Part shown: positions 43,859 through 53,059 of the stretch, piece after piece
How positions within the stretch are numbered: position 1 is the first letter of the stretch
Layout: the number at the start of each line of letters is the position of its first letter
Origin: JACVRW01 sp963825345
Lineage (GTDB): Bacteria > Actinomycetota > Thermoleophilia > Solirubrobacterales > Thermoleophilaceae
Assembly: GCA_963825345.1 (NCBI GenBank)
Contig: CAWGSQ010000001.1
Span: forward strand, 233,136-297,135
Reading direction: 5' to 3'
Length of the DNA stretch: 64,000 nt
Position numbers and translations under genes: made by a program
The notes under the pieces: generated by a model
The model's input: only the letters and a program-made list of their open reading frames with translations
Told to the model about the DNA's origin: nothing
The model's database searches: none

Positions 43859-45235
43859 ATGGGGATTCTCGAGAACTTCCGATCCGGGCTTACGCCTGCC
43901 GTAGAGGAGCTCCGCGAGTCCTGGGACCGGACCTACCCCGAGCCCCTGCGAGGTCGTGAGCTCGCGGTCGAGACGGGGACCGCTGTGGCCTTCCTGGCCG
44001 TCGCCGTACTCATGGCCATTCTGATGCCCGCCGAGCGTGCCTTCGACGCGCCCCTCGCGCTCACGCTTGTGGCCACCTACGCGCTTCTGGCTCAGGTGCG
44101 CTTCCCCATTGGCTACGGCTTCACGATCCCCACGCAGGTCGTGCTCGTGCCGATGCTCTTCCTCCTCCCGCTCGGGTTTGTGCCGCTCCTCGTGGCGGCC
44201 GGAATGGTGCTCGGCACGCTGCCGGAGTGCCTACGCCGGGAGCGCCATCCGAACCGCGCCGTGGCGGCTGTTGCGGACGCGTGGCACTGCGTGGGTCCGG
44301 TGGCCGTGCTCGCAGCTGCCGGAGCCATGACGCCGGAGCTGAGCGCGTGGCCGGTGCTGCTGGCCGCGCTCGTGGCGCAGGTGGTTACCGACAATGGCGT
44401 CGCGACTCTCCGCGACTGGGCGGGGCTGGGCGTCTCGCCGAAGCTCCAGCCGTCGCTGTTCGGTTGGGTCACGCTCGTGGACATCCTCCTTTCGCCAGTG
44501 GGCCTGCTGGCGGCCATGGCTGCCGTCCATGAGCCCTATGCCGTCCTGCTTGTCCTTCCGCTCGCCGCCCTGCTCCTGGTCTTCGCCCTCGAGCGCGGCG
44601 CGCGCGTGCGTCAGGCGATTGAGCTGAGCCGCGCGTACCGCGGGACCACCCTGCTCCTGTGCGACGTACTGGAGGTCGACGACGAGTACACGGGCTTCCA
44701 TAGCCGGAGCGTCGTCTCGCTCTCGGTGGCGGTGGCGGACGAGATGGGGCTCAGCCCCAAGGAGCGACGCAACGTCGAGTTCGGCGCACTGCTCCACGAC
44801 GTCGGCAAGATCGCGGTGCCGAAGGAGATCATCAACAAGCCCGGCCCGCTCACGGACGACGAGTGGATGGTCATCAAGACGCACACGATCGAAGGCCAGA
44901 GGATGCTCGATCGCGTTGGCGGGCTCCTGAGCGAGGTGGGCGCCGTGGTTCGCTCGTCGCACGAGAAGTGGGACGGCACCGGCTACCCAGACGGGCTGGT
45001 GGGCGACCAGATCCCGGTCGGCTCCGCGATCGTCTCCTGCTGTGACGCCTTCAATGCCATGACTACCGACCGCTCCTATCGCGATGCGATGCCCCTCGAG
45101 GAAGCCATCGAGGAGCTCGAGGCCAACTCGGGGACGCAGTTCAGCCCGGACGTCGTGGAGGCCGTGTTGCGAGTGCTCCGCGAGGATCCGCTCACCGTTG
45201 GATCCCGGGGCCCGCGGGCCGTCGCGGCGGCCTGA
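43859..45235 (+). CDS. Membrane HD-GYP cyclic di-GMP phosphodiesterase
   Basis: 458 residues. An N-terminal membrane domain of about seven helices (residues 35-260: VAFLAVAVLMAILMP, LTLVATYALLAQ, VVLVPMLFLLPLGFVPLLVAAGMVLG, VLLVLPLAALLLVFAL) is followed by an HD-GYP domain. It shows GFHSRSVVSLSVAVADEMGL, LLHDVGKIAVPKEIINKPGPL (HD at about 313-314) and HEKWDGTGYPDGL (GYP at about 376). It is expected to hydrolyse cyclic di-GMP. The sensor signal is unknown. Together with the diguanylate cyclase at 32229 it gives the window both halves of c-di-GMP turnover, relevant to the nearby exopolysaccharide genes. Confidence 0.93.
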   Translation: MGILENFRSGLTPAVEELRESWDRTYPEPLRGRELAVETGTAVAFLAVAVLMAILMPAERAFDAPLALTLVATYALLAQVRFPIGYGFTIPTQVVLVPMLFLLPLGFVPLLVAAGMVLGTLPECLRRERHPNRAVAAVADAWHCVGPVAVLAAAGAMTPELSAWPVLLAALVAQVVTDNGVATLRDWAGLGVSPKLQPSLFGWVTLVDILLSPVGLLAAMAAVHEPYAVLLVLPLAALLLVFALERGARVRQAIELSRAYRGTTLLLCDVLEVDDEYTGFHSRSVVSLSVAVADEMGLSPKERRNVEFGALLHDVGKIAVPKEIINKPGPLTDDEWMVIKTHTIEGQRMLDRVGGLLSEVGAVVRSSHEKWDGTGYPDGLVGDQIPVGSAIVSCCDAFNAMTTDRSYRDAMPLEEAIEELEANSGTQFSPDVVEAVLRVLREDPLTVGSRGPRAVAAA

Positions 45236-45273
45236 CGGCCGGGGCGGCGGGAGACCGCTCTAAACTCGGGGAC

Positions 45274-47766
45274 ATGCCCAAGCTGCCCCGCACGGGCGGG
45301 AAGGCCAGCACCAGCGAGCGGGCCAAGAAGCCCGCCGCGAAGCGTGCTGCGGCATCCGCGCCGAAGGAGGGCACGCACACGCCGAGCAAGCGCACCACCC
45401 GCTCGGCCGCGACGAAGTCCCGCACCACCACGGCGAAGAAGAAGCCGGCGGCGAGCGGCGGCAACGGGCGCGCCAAGACCAAGGCGAAGCCGCCCAAGAC
45501 CGACTTCCGGCACCGCCCTGTAGACCGTCACGCCAGGCGAACCCCGGCAGGTCCCAAGGCCAAGCTCAGCGACGACCAGCGCGTCATGCTCGGAGACCTC
45601 TTCGCGGTGGTCGAGGAGTACGCCGACGAGGCGGTCGAGCGGATCGACAGGGACCTCGTCGAGCACGCGTTCCTCTTCTCGTGCGAGCGGCATGCCGACC
45701 AGCGCCGCGCCAGCGGCGAGGACTTCATCACCCACCCGATCGGCGTGGCGAAGATCTGCGCGGGCATGCGGCTCGACACGGAGACGCTCTGCGCCGCATT
45801 GCTGCACGACACGGTCGAGGACACGAGCGCGTCGCTCGACGAGGTGCGAGACGAGTTCGGCGACGAGGTCGCCCAGCTCGTGGACGGCCTCACGAAGCTC
45901 TCGGGCGTCACGTTCCAGAGCCGCGACGACCGCCAGGCTGAGAACTACCGCAAGATGATGGTCGCGATGGCCCGTGACATCCGGGTCATCCTGATCAAGC
46001 TCGCCGACCGCCTCCACAACATGCGGACGATCGGCTCGATGCCGAAGCACAAGCAGCAGGACAAGGCGAGGGAGACGCTCGAGATCTTCGCCCCGCTCGC
46101 GCACCGGCTCGGCATCCACGCCATCAAGTGGGAGCTCGAGGACCTGGCCTTCAACACGCTCCACCCGCGCAAGTACAACGAGATCAGGCAGATGGTCTCG
46201 CAGCAGCGCGAGGAGCGCGACGCCTATGTGGACCGCGCCGGCAGCTACCTCGAGAAGGAGCTGAAGGCGGTCGGCATCGAGGCCCAGATCTCAGGGCGCG
46301 CGAAGCACTTCTACTCGATCTACTCGAAGATGACGAAGAAGGGCCGCGAGTTCAACGAGATCTACGACCTCACCGCGATGCGCGTGATCGTCGACTCGGT
46401 GAAGGACTGCTACGGCGCCATCGGCGTGATCCACTCGCTCTGGAAGCCGCTGCCCGGGCGCTTCAAGGACTGGGTCGCGATGCCCAAGTTCAACATGTAC
46501 CAGGCCCTCCACACGACGGTGATCGGGCCCGAGGGGCGCCCGCTCGAGATCCAGATCCGCACGATGGAGATGCACCGAACGGCCGAGTTCGGCGTGGCGG
46601 CCCACTGGATCTACAAGGAGGACGGCCACAAGCCGGTCGAGGAGAAGGTCGAGTGGCTGCGCCACCTGCTCGACTGGCAGCAGGAGATGGCCGACCCTCA
46701 GGAGTTCGCCGAGACGCTGAAGGCGGACCTGTTCGAGGACGAGGTGTTCGTGTTCACGCCCAAGGGCGAGGTCAAGTCGCTCGGCGCCGGCGCCACGCCG
46801 CTCGACTTCGCGTACGAGATCCACACGGACGTCGGGCACCGCTGCGTGGGCGCCAAGGTGAACGGCAAGATCGTGCCGCTCCACTACACGCTCCAGTCGG
46901 GCGACATCTGCGAGGTGCTCACCTCGAAGAAGGAGCGCGGCCCCTCGCGCGACTGGCTCGCGCTGGCCAAGACCACGCGCGCCCAGTCGAAGATCCGCGC
47001 CTGGTTCAAGCGCGAGCGCCGCGAGGACTCCGAGCGCACCGGCCGCGAGATCCTTCAGGAGAGCCTCAAGCGCGCCGGCCTGCCCCCGCAGAAGATGGCG
47101 GGCTCGCCGCTGCTCGCGGACGTGATCCGCGAGATGGGCTTCCGCAAGGGCGAGGACTTCTACATCGCCCTCGGCCAGTCGAAGATCTCCGCCAAGACCG
47201 TCACCCAGAAGCTGATGAACCGGCTGAAGGAGGGCGAATCCGCGGTCGAGGACCCGTCGCCCGCGGCGGAGCTGCTGGAGCGCAAGGAGGCCCCGCGCAG
47301 GACCGCGGCCTCCTCCACCTTCGGCATCAAGGTCGAGGGCGTGGACGACGTGATGCTGCGGCTGGCGAAGTGCTGCCGCCCGGTGCCGGGCGACCCCATC
47401 GTCGGCTACATCTCGCTCGGCAAGGGCATCACGATCCACCACGAGGGCTGCCCGAACGCCAAGGCCCTGATGCGCAATCCGGAGCGCTTCACGCCGGTGG
47501 AGTGGGAGGGCGACACCACCTCGTCGTTCCGAGTGGAGCTGCAGATCGACGGCTGGGACCGCCACCGGCTGCTCGAGGACCTCTCCCGCACCTTCGCGGA
47601 GACAGGCATCAACATCCTCGAGGCACGCTGCACGGTCGTCCATCCGATGGTGAAGAACCGCTTCGTCGTCGAGGTGGGGGACACCGAATCGCTGAGGGCC
47701 TGCATCGCGCGCATCCGGAACATCGAGTCTGTGTTCGACGCGTACCGCGTTACGCCGACGGGCTGA
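45274..47766 (+). CDS. rel: Bifunctional (p)ppGpp synthetase/hydrolase with basic N-terminal tail
   Basis: 830 residues, about 90 longer than usual at the N-terminus. Residues 1-95 are Lys/Ala/Thr-rich (AKKPAAKRAAASAPK, TAKKKPAASGG), much like a histone H1 tail. The standard architecture follows: hydrolase HD domain (FITHPIGVAKIC, ALLHDTVEDT at about 178), synthetase (YSKMTKKGREFNEIYDLTAMRV, GRFKDWVAMPKFNMYQALHT), TGS (DEVFVFTPKGEVKSLGAGAT), zinc finger-like CCRPVPGDPIVGY, and a C-terminal ACT. Both catalytic domains look intact. It makes and destroys the stringent alarmone. Its 3' end overlaps the convergent methyltransferase by 17 bp. Confidence 0.96.
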   Translation: MPKLPRTGGKASTSERAKKPAAKRAAASAPKEGTHTPSKRTTRSAATKSRTTTAKKKPAASGGNGRAKTKAKPPKTDFRHRPVDRHARRTPAGPKAKLSDDQRVMLGDLFAVVEEYADEAVERIDRDLVEHAFLFSCERHADQRRASGEDFITHPIGVAKICAGMRLDTETLCAALLHDTVEDTSASLDEVRDEFGDEVAQLVDGLTKLSGVTFQSRDDRQAENYRKMMVAMARDIRVILIKLADRLHNMRTIGSMPKHKQQDKARETLEIFAPLAHRLGIHAIKWELEDLAFNTLHPRKYNEIRQMVSQQREERDAYVDRAGSYLEKELKAVGIEAQISGRAKHFYSIYSKMTKKGREFNEIYDLTAMRVIVDSVKDCYGAIGVIHSLWKPLPGRFKDWVAMPKFNMYQALHTTVIGPEGRPLEIQIRTMEMHRTAEFGVAAHWIYKEDGHKPVEEKVEWLRHLLDWQQEMADPQEFAETLKADLFEDEVFVFTPKGEVKSLGAGATPLDFAYEIHTDVGHRCVGAKVNGKIVPLHYTLQSGDICEVLTSKKERGPSRDWLALAKTTRAQSKIRAWFKRERREDSERTGREILQESLKRAGLPPQKMAGSPLLADVIREMGFRKGEDFYIALGQSKISAKTVTQKLMNRLKEGESAVEDPSPAAELLERKEAPRRTAASSTFGIKVEGVDDVMLRLAKCCRPVPGDPIVGYISLGKGITIHHEGCPNAKALMRNPERFTPVEWEGDTTSSFRVELQIDGWDRHRLLEDLSRTFAETGINILEARCTVVHPMVKNRFVVEVGDTESLRACIARIRNIESVFDAYRVTPTG

Positions 47767-48511
47767 TCGCCTCGTCCTGCGGCACATAGAGCGTCACGTT
47801 CTCGCGCTCGATCGGCCGGAAGAGTCCCACGAGGAACGCCCCGTGAATCGGATCCACGCGCGTGGCCAGGCGCGCCAGGAGAGGCGGCAGGGGGTAGTAG
47901 CCAACGGCCCTGATCTGCTCCGTGGCAAGGCCGTGGTAGGCGGCGAGCTCCGAGAGCGCCCGGGCGGTGAACAGGCGCAGGTGAGTCCGCCCGAGGTCGC
48001 GATGTCCCCAGCGATCCTCGGGGTTGAGCGGATTCCCGACGATGATTTCGTCGCTCACGTGCATCGGCATCGGCTGCATGCCGAGGCCGAGCGAGAGGAC
48101 GTTGTGCCAGCTCGCCAGATTGTTGGTGGATATGCAGACGTATCCGTTCGGCTTCACGACGCGCCGGAACTCGCGCAGCAGGACGTCCGTACGCCGGACG
48201 TGCTCGATGACCTGATTGGCGTTCACGATGTCGAAGCTCTCCGACGGGAAGGGAATTCCCTCGTCGAGATCCGCCACGGTCACGTCGATGCCCCGCGAGC
48301 GCGCCACGGCGGCGTGGCGCTCGATCAGCTCGACGCCCGCAACTCGCTCTGCGCCCACCTGGCCGGCCAGCCTGGCGGTGAAGTCACCACGGTGTGTCCC
48401 GACGTCGAGCATGCTGTCGCCGGACGCGCGCGCCAGGGACCGCAGGATGGCTCGCCTATTCGCCTCTTCTGAGGCGTGGAAGACGCGGCTCAGGTAGCCC
48501 ATCGCCTGCAT
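47750..48511 (-). CDS. Class I SAM-dependent methyltransferase
   Basis: 253 residues. Motif I is MLDVGTHRGDFTARLAGQVGAERVAGVEL (SAM-binding), then the acidic VTVADLDEGIPF, motif IV FDIVNANQVIEHVRRTDVLLREF and VVKPNGYVCISTNN. This is the Methyltransf_11/23 type often found in polysaccharide and glycan loci, acting on a sugar or small molecule. The substrate is unknown. It leads into the GH-A gene cluster, so it may modify the same glycan (inference). Confidence 0.9.
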   Translation of the reverse strand: MQAMGYLSRVFHASEEANRRAILRSLARASGDSMLDVGTHRGDFTARLAGQVGAERVAGVELIERHAAVARSRGIDVTVADLDEGIPFPSESFDIVNANQVIEHVRRTDVLLREFRRVVKPNGYVCISTNNLASWHNVLSLGLGMQPMPMHVSDEIIVGNPLNPEDRWGHRDLGRTHLRLFTARALSELAAYHGLATEQIRAVGYYPLPPLLARLATRVDPIHGAFLVGLFRPIERENVTLYVPQDEAISPSA

Positions 48512-48596
48512 TCTCCACTGTTCGGGCTAACGCAGACCTGCAACCTTGTTTTTGAACGGGCCTGCCTTGCGCAGGCTGCTGAAACCCGACTTGCCC

Positions 48597-49688
48597 CTAG
48601 CGCAGGCGCGCCACGCCGTTCTTGAACGCGTAGAACCCCGGCTTGAAGCCGCCATTGATGTCCAGGAGCCCGGTATGGAGGCCCCAGAGGTCCCGATAGA
48701 GCGGCGGGTATGGGTGCGAGTCACGCCAGCTGTAGTAGACGACTCCGCGCAGGTTCAGCCGGCGCCGCTGCTCTCTGATCACGCCGAAGGCCTGGGTGAT
48801 GCGTAGAGCCTGCACGTTCGCGCCCACGATGAGCCGGTGCGCCGGCCCCACGTCGCCCCAGCCGATCTCGGTGATCCAGATGTGCCCGCGTCGGTCACCG
48901 TGACGCTTCATCAGGCCGCGGATCGATCGCAGGAGTCGCCGGAGCTGGACCTGGTCCTTGGCATACGAGTCGATGGCGAGCGAGTCGAAGTAGGGTCGAG
49001 CGCCGGCCCGGTACATCTGAGCGACGTAGCGCTCGATCGGGGCGGAGCTCTCCAGCTTGCTGGACGGTATCCCCGCGGTGAGGATGTGCGCCTTTCGATC
49101 AACCCTCTTGATCGCACGGCCGACCGTGTGCAGCATCGCCACGTAGCGCCTGGCGCTCGGCCTACGATTGCACCAGTAGATCCGCAGGCTCGGCTCGTTC
49201 CAGATCTGGTAGGCCGTGATGGGGTTCTTCGGCAGGCCGCCGTGGCTCGTCCACAGCGTTCCGCGCGAGCCATAGCGGCGTACCACGGCCTCGGCGAAGC
49301 GCGCGAAGGTGTCCATCTCGCGAGGCGGACAGGCGGCCCGCCCACGTGTGGGCCGGTGGAAGGCGGGGGGGTTGAACAGGACCGGAAGGACCCGAATGCC
49401 GTGCGCCGAGGCCTTGGCCACGTAGGCGTCGTGGTACGAGAAGTCATAGTGCCCGGGAACGCGCTCGATCGTGCTCCAATCGAACGTCTGGCGGATCGTC
49501 TGGACCCCAATCGCCGCCATCGCGCTCAGGTTGGCGGTGCGGTAGTTGTCGTCGCCGGCGAAGACGTCTTCGGCGGTCACCCCGACGAACCCGCGTGGGA
49601 CCGTGGCGTCAGCGGGCGCGGCCAGCGCCAGACTGGCGAGAGCCATCGCGAGAAGTGCTAGCGCGGGGGCGGGGCGGGGAAGCACCAC
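48597..49688 (-). CDS. Secreted clan GH-A glycoside hydrolase, paralogue 1
   Basis: 363 residues. The signal peptide (VVLPRPAPALALLAMALASLALAAPADA) leads to a single (beta/alpha)8 domain. The acid/base is Glu165 in AYQIWNEPSLRIYWC and the nucleophile Glu274 in HIWITEIGWGD. Shared block sequences with the next three genes include TAEDVFAGDDNYRTANLSAM, IRQTFDWSTIER and WGLHTGLLDINGGFKPG. It looks like GH5/GH39/GH42-type cellulase-fold enzymes, but the family and substrate are not certain. Paralogue 2 is very similar, even in the upstream bases, so these two are a recent duplication. Confidence 0.88.
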   Translation of the reverse strand: MVLPRPAPALALLAMALASLALAAPADATVPRGFVGVTAEDVFAGDDNYRTANLSAMAAIGVQTIRQTFDWSTIERVPGHYDFSYHDAYVAKASAHGIRVLPVLFNPPAFHRPTRGRAACPPREMDTFARFAEAVVRRYGSRGTLWTSHGGLPKNPITAYQIWNEPSLRIYWCNRRPSARRYVAMLHTVGRAIKRVDRKAHILTAGIPSSKLESSAPIERYVAQMYRAGARPYFDSLAIDSYAKDQVQLRRLLRSIRGLMKRHGDRRGHIWITEIGWGDVGPAHRLIVGANVQALRITQAFGVIREQRRRLNLRGVVYYSWRDSHPYPPLYRDLWGLHTGLLDINGGFKPGFYAFKNGVARLR

Positions 49689-49700
49689 TGCCCCACTAAG

Positions 49701-50798
49701 CTACGGCAGAGCGGAGACGCCGTCCTTGAACGCGTCAAAGCCGAGTTTGAACCCGCCGTTGAGATCGATCAGGCCAGTGTGCAGCCCCCATTGGTCATCG
49801 TAATTTGGCGGATATGCCGGCACATCGCGCCAGCGAAAGTAGACGACGCCGCGTAGGCGTATCGGCCGGCGCAGCTTCCTGATCAACGCGAACGCCTGCC
49901 TGATCCGCCGCGCCTGACCCTCGGGTCCCACGTTCAAGCGGTGCTCTGGCCCAGCATCCCCCCAGCCGAGCTCCGTGATCCAGATCGTCCCGCGCCGGTC
50001 CCCATGTCTGTTCATCAGACGCCGGATCGACTTCAGGAGGCCACGCAGCTGCGCCCGATCCTTGGCATACGAGTTGATCCCCAGCGAGTCGAAGTGGCGC
50101 CGCGCACCGGCGCGGTACATCTGAGCGAGGTAACGCTCAATCGGGGTGGCGCTCTTCAGCTTGCTGGGCGGGATCCCCGCAGTGACGATGTGCGCCCTGC
50201 GGTCGACGCTCTTGATCGCGCTGCCCACCCGACGCAGCATTGCCACATACCGTCGGGCGCTGGGCTTGCGGTTGCACCAGTAGATCCTCAGGTTCGGCTC
50301 GTTCCAGATCTGGTACGCGGTGATGGCGTTCTTCGGCACGTCCCGGCGTGCTTTCCACAGCTTTCCTCGACGGCCGTAGCGGCGCACGACGGCCTTTGCG
50401 AAGCGCGCAAACTTGCGCATTTTTCGCGGTGGGCAGGAGGCGCGGCCGCGGGTGGGCCGGTAGAACGACGGTGGGTTGAAGAGCACTGGGAGGATCCGCA
50501 GCCCGTGCGCTGAGGCCTTTGCCACGAAGGCGTCGTAATAGGAGAAGTCGTACCTCCCCCGGCGCCGCTCGATCGTGCTCCAGTCAAAGGTCTGGCGGAT
50601 CGTCTGGATGCCGATCGCCGCCATGGCACTCAGATTGGTGGTCCGGTAGTTGTCGTCGCCGGCGAAGACATCGTCAGCGGTGATGCCGACAAAGTCACGC
50701 GGAATCTTGGCGTCAGCGGGCGCGGCCAGCGCCAGACTGGCGAGAGCCATCGCTAGAAGCGCTAGCGCGGGGCGGGGCGGGCAAGGATCACACCCCAC
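49701..50798 (-). CDS. Secreted clan GH-A glycoside hydrolase, paralogue 2
   Basis: About 365 residues from the GTG at 50798 (VGCDPCPPRPALALLAM...); the frame is open further upstream but aligns with paralogue 1 only from here. The catalytic motifs are intact: YQIWNEPNLRIYWC and TIWITELGWGD. The signal peptide core ALALLAMALASLALAAPADA is identical to paralogue 1. The DNA before both start codons also shares the GCTAGCGCGGG/GGCGGGGCGGG stretch. The C-terminal WGLHTGLIDLNGGFKLG block is present. The role is probably trimming or degrading an extracellular polysaccharide made by the neighbouring locus. Confidence 0.88.
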   Translation of the reverse strand: MGCDPCPPRPALALLAMALASLALAAPADAKIPRDFVGITADDVFAGDDNYRTTNLSAMAAIGIQTIRQTFDWSTIERRRGRYDFSYYDAFVAKASAHGLRILPVLFNPPSFYRPTRGRASCPPRKMRKFARFAKAVVRRYGRRGKLWKARRDVPKNAITAYQIWNEPNLRIYWCNRKPSARRYVAMLRRVGSAIKSVDRRAHIVTAGIPPSKLKSATPIERYLAQMYRAGARRHFDSLGINSYAKDRAQLRGLLKSIRRLMNRHGDRRGTIWITELGWGDAGPEHRLNVGPEGQARRIRQAFALIRKLRRPIRLRGVVYFRWRDVPAYPPNYDDQWGLHTGLIDLNGGFKLGFDAFKDGVSALP

Positions 50799-50809
50799 TA
50801 ACGGGCGGG

Positions 50810-51895
50810 CTAGCGCAGCGCGTTCAGGTGCTTCCCGAAGGCGTTGTAGCCCTGCTTCGGGTCGCCGTTGATATCGAGCAGGCCCGTGTGCAGGCCCCAC
50901 ATGTCCTTGAAGTTCGGCGCGTACGGCGCGCCGTCGCGCCAGGAGAAGTAGACCACGCCGCGCAGCCCCAGCTTCTTGCGCTGCTTGGCGATCAGCGCGA
51001 ACGACTTCGCGATTCGGTCGGCCTGCCCCTTCTCGCCGACGATGTAGCGGTGCTTCGGGCCGCGATCGCCCCAGCCGATCTCGGTGATCCAGATCTTGCC
51101 GGCGCGGTCACGGCGCGCGTTCATCTGCTTGCGGACCGAAGCGAGCAGTCGCCCGAGCTCCTTGTGGTCCTTCGCGTACGAGTTGATCGCGAGCGAGTCG
51201 AAGTACTTCGCCGCCTTCGCGGCGTACATCTGGTCGATGAAGCGCTTCAGCGGGATCGTGCCGCTCAGCTTGCTGTCCGGAAGTCCGGCGGTCACGATGT
51301 TCGCGCTGCGATCCACCTGCTTGATCGCCCCGCCGACCGTGCGCAGCATGGCCACGTACTGCTTCGTGTTGGGCTTGTTGCACCAGTAGACGCGCAGGTT
51401 GGGCTCGTTCCAGATCTGCCAGGAGCGGATCGGGAGGGGCTGGACGTCGGGCCGCTCGGCCCACAGCGTTCCGGTCGGGCCGTAGCGCTGCACCAGGGCC
51501 TGCGCGTACGCCGCGAGCGACGCATTCGTGCGCGGGGGGCAGGAAGCCCTACCGTCGATACGCCCCGCGTGGAACTCGGGCGTATGGAAGAGGATCGGGA
51601 GGACGGTGATTCCGTGCTGCGCGGCCGCCAGCACATACGCGTCGTGATAGCTGAGGTCGTACTGGCCCGGGCTGCGCTCGATCTGCGCCCAGTCGAAGGT
51701 CTGCCGCAGCAGGCCGATTCCGAGCCCCGACTGCGCGGTCAGGTTGGCGGAGCGGTAGTTGGCGTCACCGGCGAAGACGTCCTCGGCGGTGATGCCGATG
51801 AAGTCGCGGCTCGCGGGCGCCGCACTGGCCGCGGGCGCCAGGGCAAGGCAGGCGATCAGTGCGGCCACAACGGCCATTCCGCGGGGGATGCGCAT
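50810..51895 (-). CDS. Secreted clan GH-A glycoside hydrolase, paralogue 3
   Basis: 361 residues with signal peptide MRIPRGMAVVAALIACLALAPAASA. The layout matches paralogues 1 and 2: ITAEDVFAGDANYRSANL, RQTFDWAQIERSPGQYDLSYHDAYV, acid/base in SWQIWNEPNLRVYWC, nucleophile in KIWITEIGWGDRG, closing block WGLHTGLLDINGDPKQG. It is more lysine-rich and more distant than the 1/2 pair, so an older duplicate. It lies 11 bp from paralogue 2's stop, consistent with one transcript. Confidence 0.88.
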   Translation of the reverse strand: MRIPRGMAVVAALIACLALAPAASAAPASRDFIGITAEDVFAGDANYRSANLTAQSGLGIGLLRQTFDWAQIERSPGQYDLSYHDAYVLAAAQHGITVLPILFHTPEFHAGRIDGRASCPPRTNASLAAYAQALVQRYGPTGTLWAERPDVQPLPIRSWQIWNEPNLRVYWCNKPNTKQYVAMLRTVGGAIKQVDRSANIVTAGLPDSKLSGTIPLKRFIDQMYAAKAAKYFDSLAINSYAKDHKELGRLLASVRKQMNARRDRAGKIWITEIGWGDRGPKHRYIVGEKGQADRIAKSFALIAKQRKKLGLRGVVYFSWRDGAPYAPNFKDMWGLHTGLLDINGDPKQGYNAFGKHLNALR

Positions 51896-51958
51896 ACCTA
51901 GGGTGTCGGCAGGTCGGGCGGGCTCTTGAGTGGGGCATGCGCACGTGAGCGAATGTCG

Positions 51959-53059
51959 TCAGCGTGAATCGGCCTGACGGTCCGCAACCGAGCGATACGC
52001 CTCGAGCGCGGGTTTGGCACGGCCCTCGATGTCGAGCAGGCCGGTGTGCAACCCGAAGAAGTCCTGGCCGCCCTCATAGATGGGGGCGTCGCGCCAGTTG
52101 AAATAGATGACGCCGCGCACGCCGAGCTCCGCGCGGCGGCGGAAGAACTCGCCCAGCGCCGCGCGGATTCGCTCTGCTTGCCCCTGCTCACCGGAAGTGA
52201 ACGGACTGGCCGGCCCGCTACTTGCCCAGCCGACCTCGGTGATCCAGATCGGCGCCTCCGAATGCAGCTCCGTGAGCAGCGAGCGTGTGGTCTCCGCCGC
52301 CGCCACCGAGCCGTCGGCGTCGCGCGCGAAGGCGTGCAGCGCGAACACGTCGAGGAACTCATCGGCCCCGGCCTTGAACATTCCTCGTACGAAGTCCTCG
52401 AACGGGACTCCGTGGCTGCTCTCGCTGAGGCCGGCGCTCACCACGGCCGCGCGCGGGTCCTCCCGCCGCACCGCACGGGAGACAGCCTCGAGCAGCTCCA
52501 CGTACTCGGCCGGGTCGGGCCCGTCAGGCCAGTAGACCGGGAGGTTCGGCTCGTTCCAGATCTGCCAGGCCCGGATCGGATGCTTCGGCAGCTCGGGATT
52601 CGACGCCCAGAACTGACCCGCTGGCCCGTACCGACGAACAAGCCGGGCGGAGAAGGCCGCCATGTCCTCGGGGTCGTCGGGCGGATAGGTTCCCCGATCC
52701 GGCCCGGGCTTGGCGCGGAACGGCGGTGGGGTGAAGAGGATGGGGAGCACGCCCATGCCCGCTCGGGCCACGGCGGCGACGTAGGCGTCGTACTCGCGGA
52801 AGTCGAAGCGGCCGGGGGAGCGCTCGATGCGATCCCAGTGGAATGTCTGGCGGATAAGCCGCACCCCCGCCGCACGCTGGCGCGCGAGCGTGGCGCGGCG
52901 ATAGCCGGCGTCTCCAGCGAGCACGTCCTCGGCCACCACTCCAAAGAACGGCGGCTTCGTGCCGGATTCGCGGACGGAGCCGGAGTCGGGGTCATCGCCG
53001 CCGCAACCGGCGGCGCCCAGGGCCAGGGCCGCCGTAAGCGCGGCGACAAGCCGCCTCAC
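51959..53059 (-). CDS. Lipoprotein clan GH-A glycoside hydrolase, paralogue 4
   Basis: 366 residues from the GTG at 53059. The N-terminus VRRLVAALTAALALGAAGCGGDD carries a lipobox (GAAGC), so unlike paralogues 1-3 this copy should be membrane-anchored. The catalytic region keeps AWQIWNEPNLPVYW and IWITEVGWASSG, plus the block VVAEDVLAGDAGYRRATL and the end DFFGLHTGLLDIEGRAKP. It overlaps the upstream small gene by 4 bp (GTGA), so it is the second gene of the operon that continues into the other paralogues. The long open frame beyond 53059 is a shadow. Confidence 0.88.
   Translation of the reverse strand: MRRLVAALTAALALGAAGCGGDDPDSGSVRESGTKPPFFGVVAEDVLAGDAGYRRATLARQRAAGVRLIRQTFHWDRIERSPGRFDFREYDAYVAAVARAGMGVLPILFTPPPFRAKPGPDRGTYPPDDPEDMAAFSARLVRRYGPAGQFWASNPELPKHPIRAWQIWNEPNLPVYWPDGPDPAEYVELLEAVSRAVRREDPRAAVVSAGLSESSHGVPFEDFVRGMFKAGADEFLDVFALHAFARDADGSVAAAETTRSLLTELHSEAPIWITEVGWASSGPASPFTSGEQGQAERIRAALGEFFRRRAELGVRGVIYFNWRDAPIYEGGQDFFGLHTGLLDIEGRAKPALEAYRSVADRQADSR

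Noticed and set aside
46128..47789. Second plus-strand frame of 553 codons inside rel
   Set aside because: Arg/Gly/Pro-rich shadow of Rel, which is intact in its own frame.
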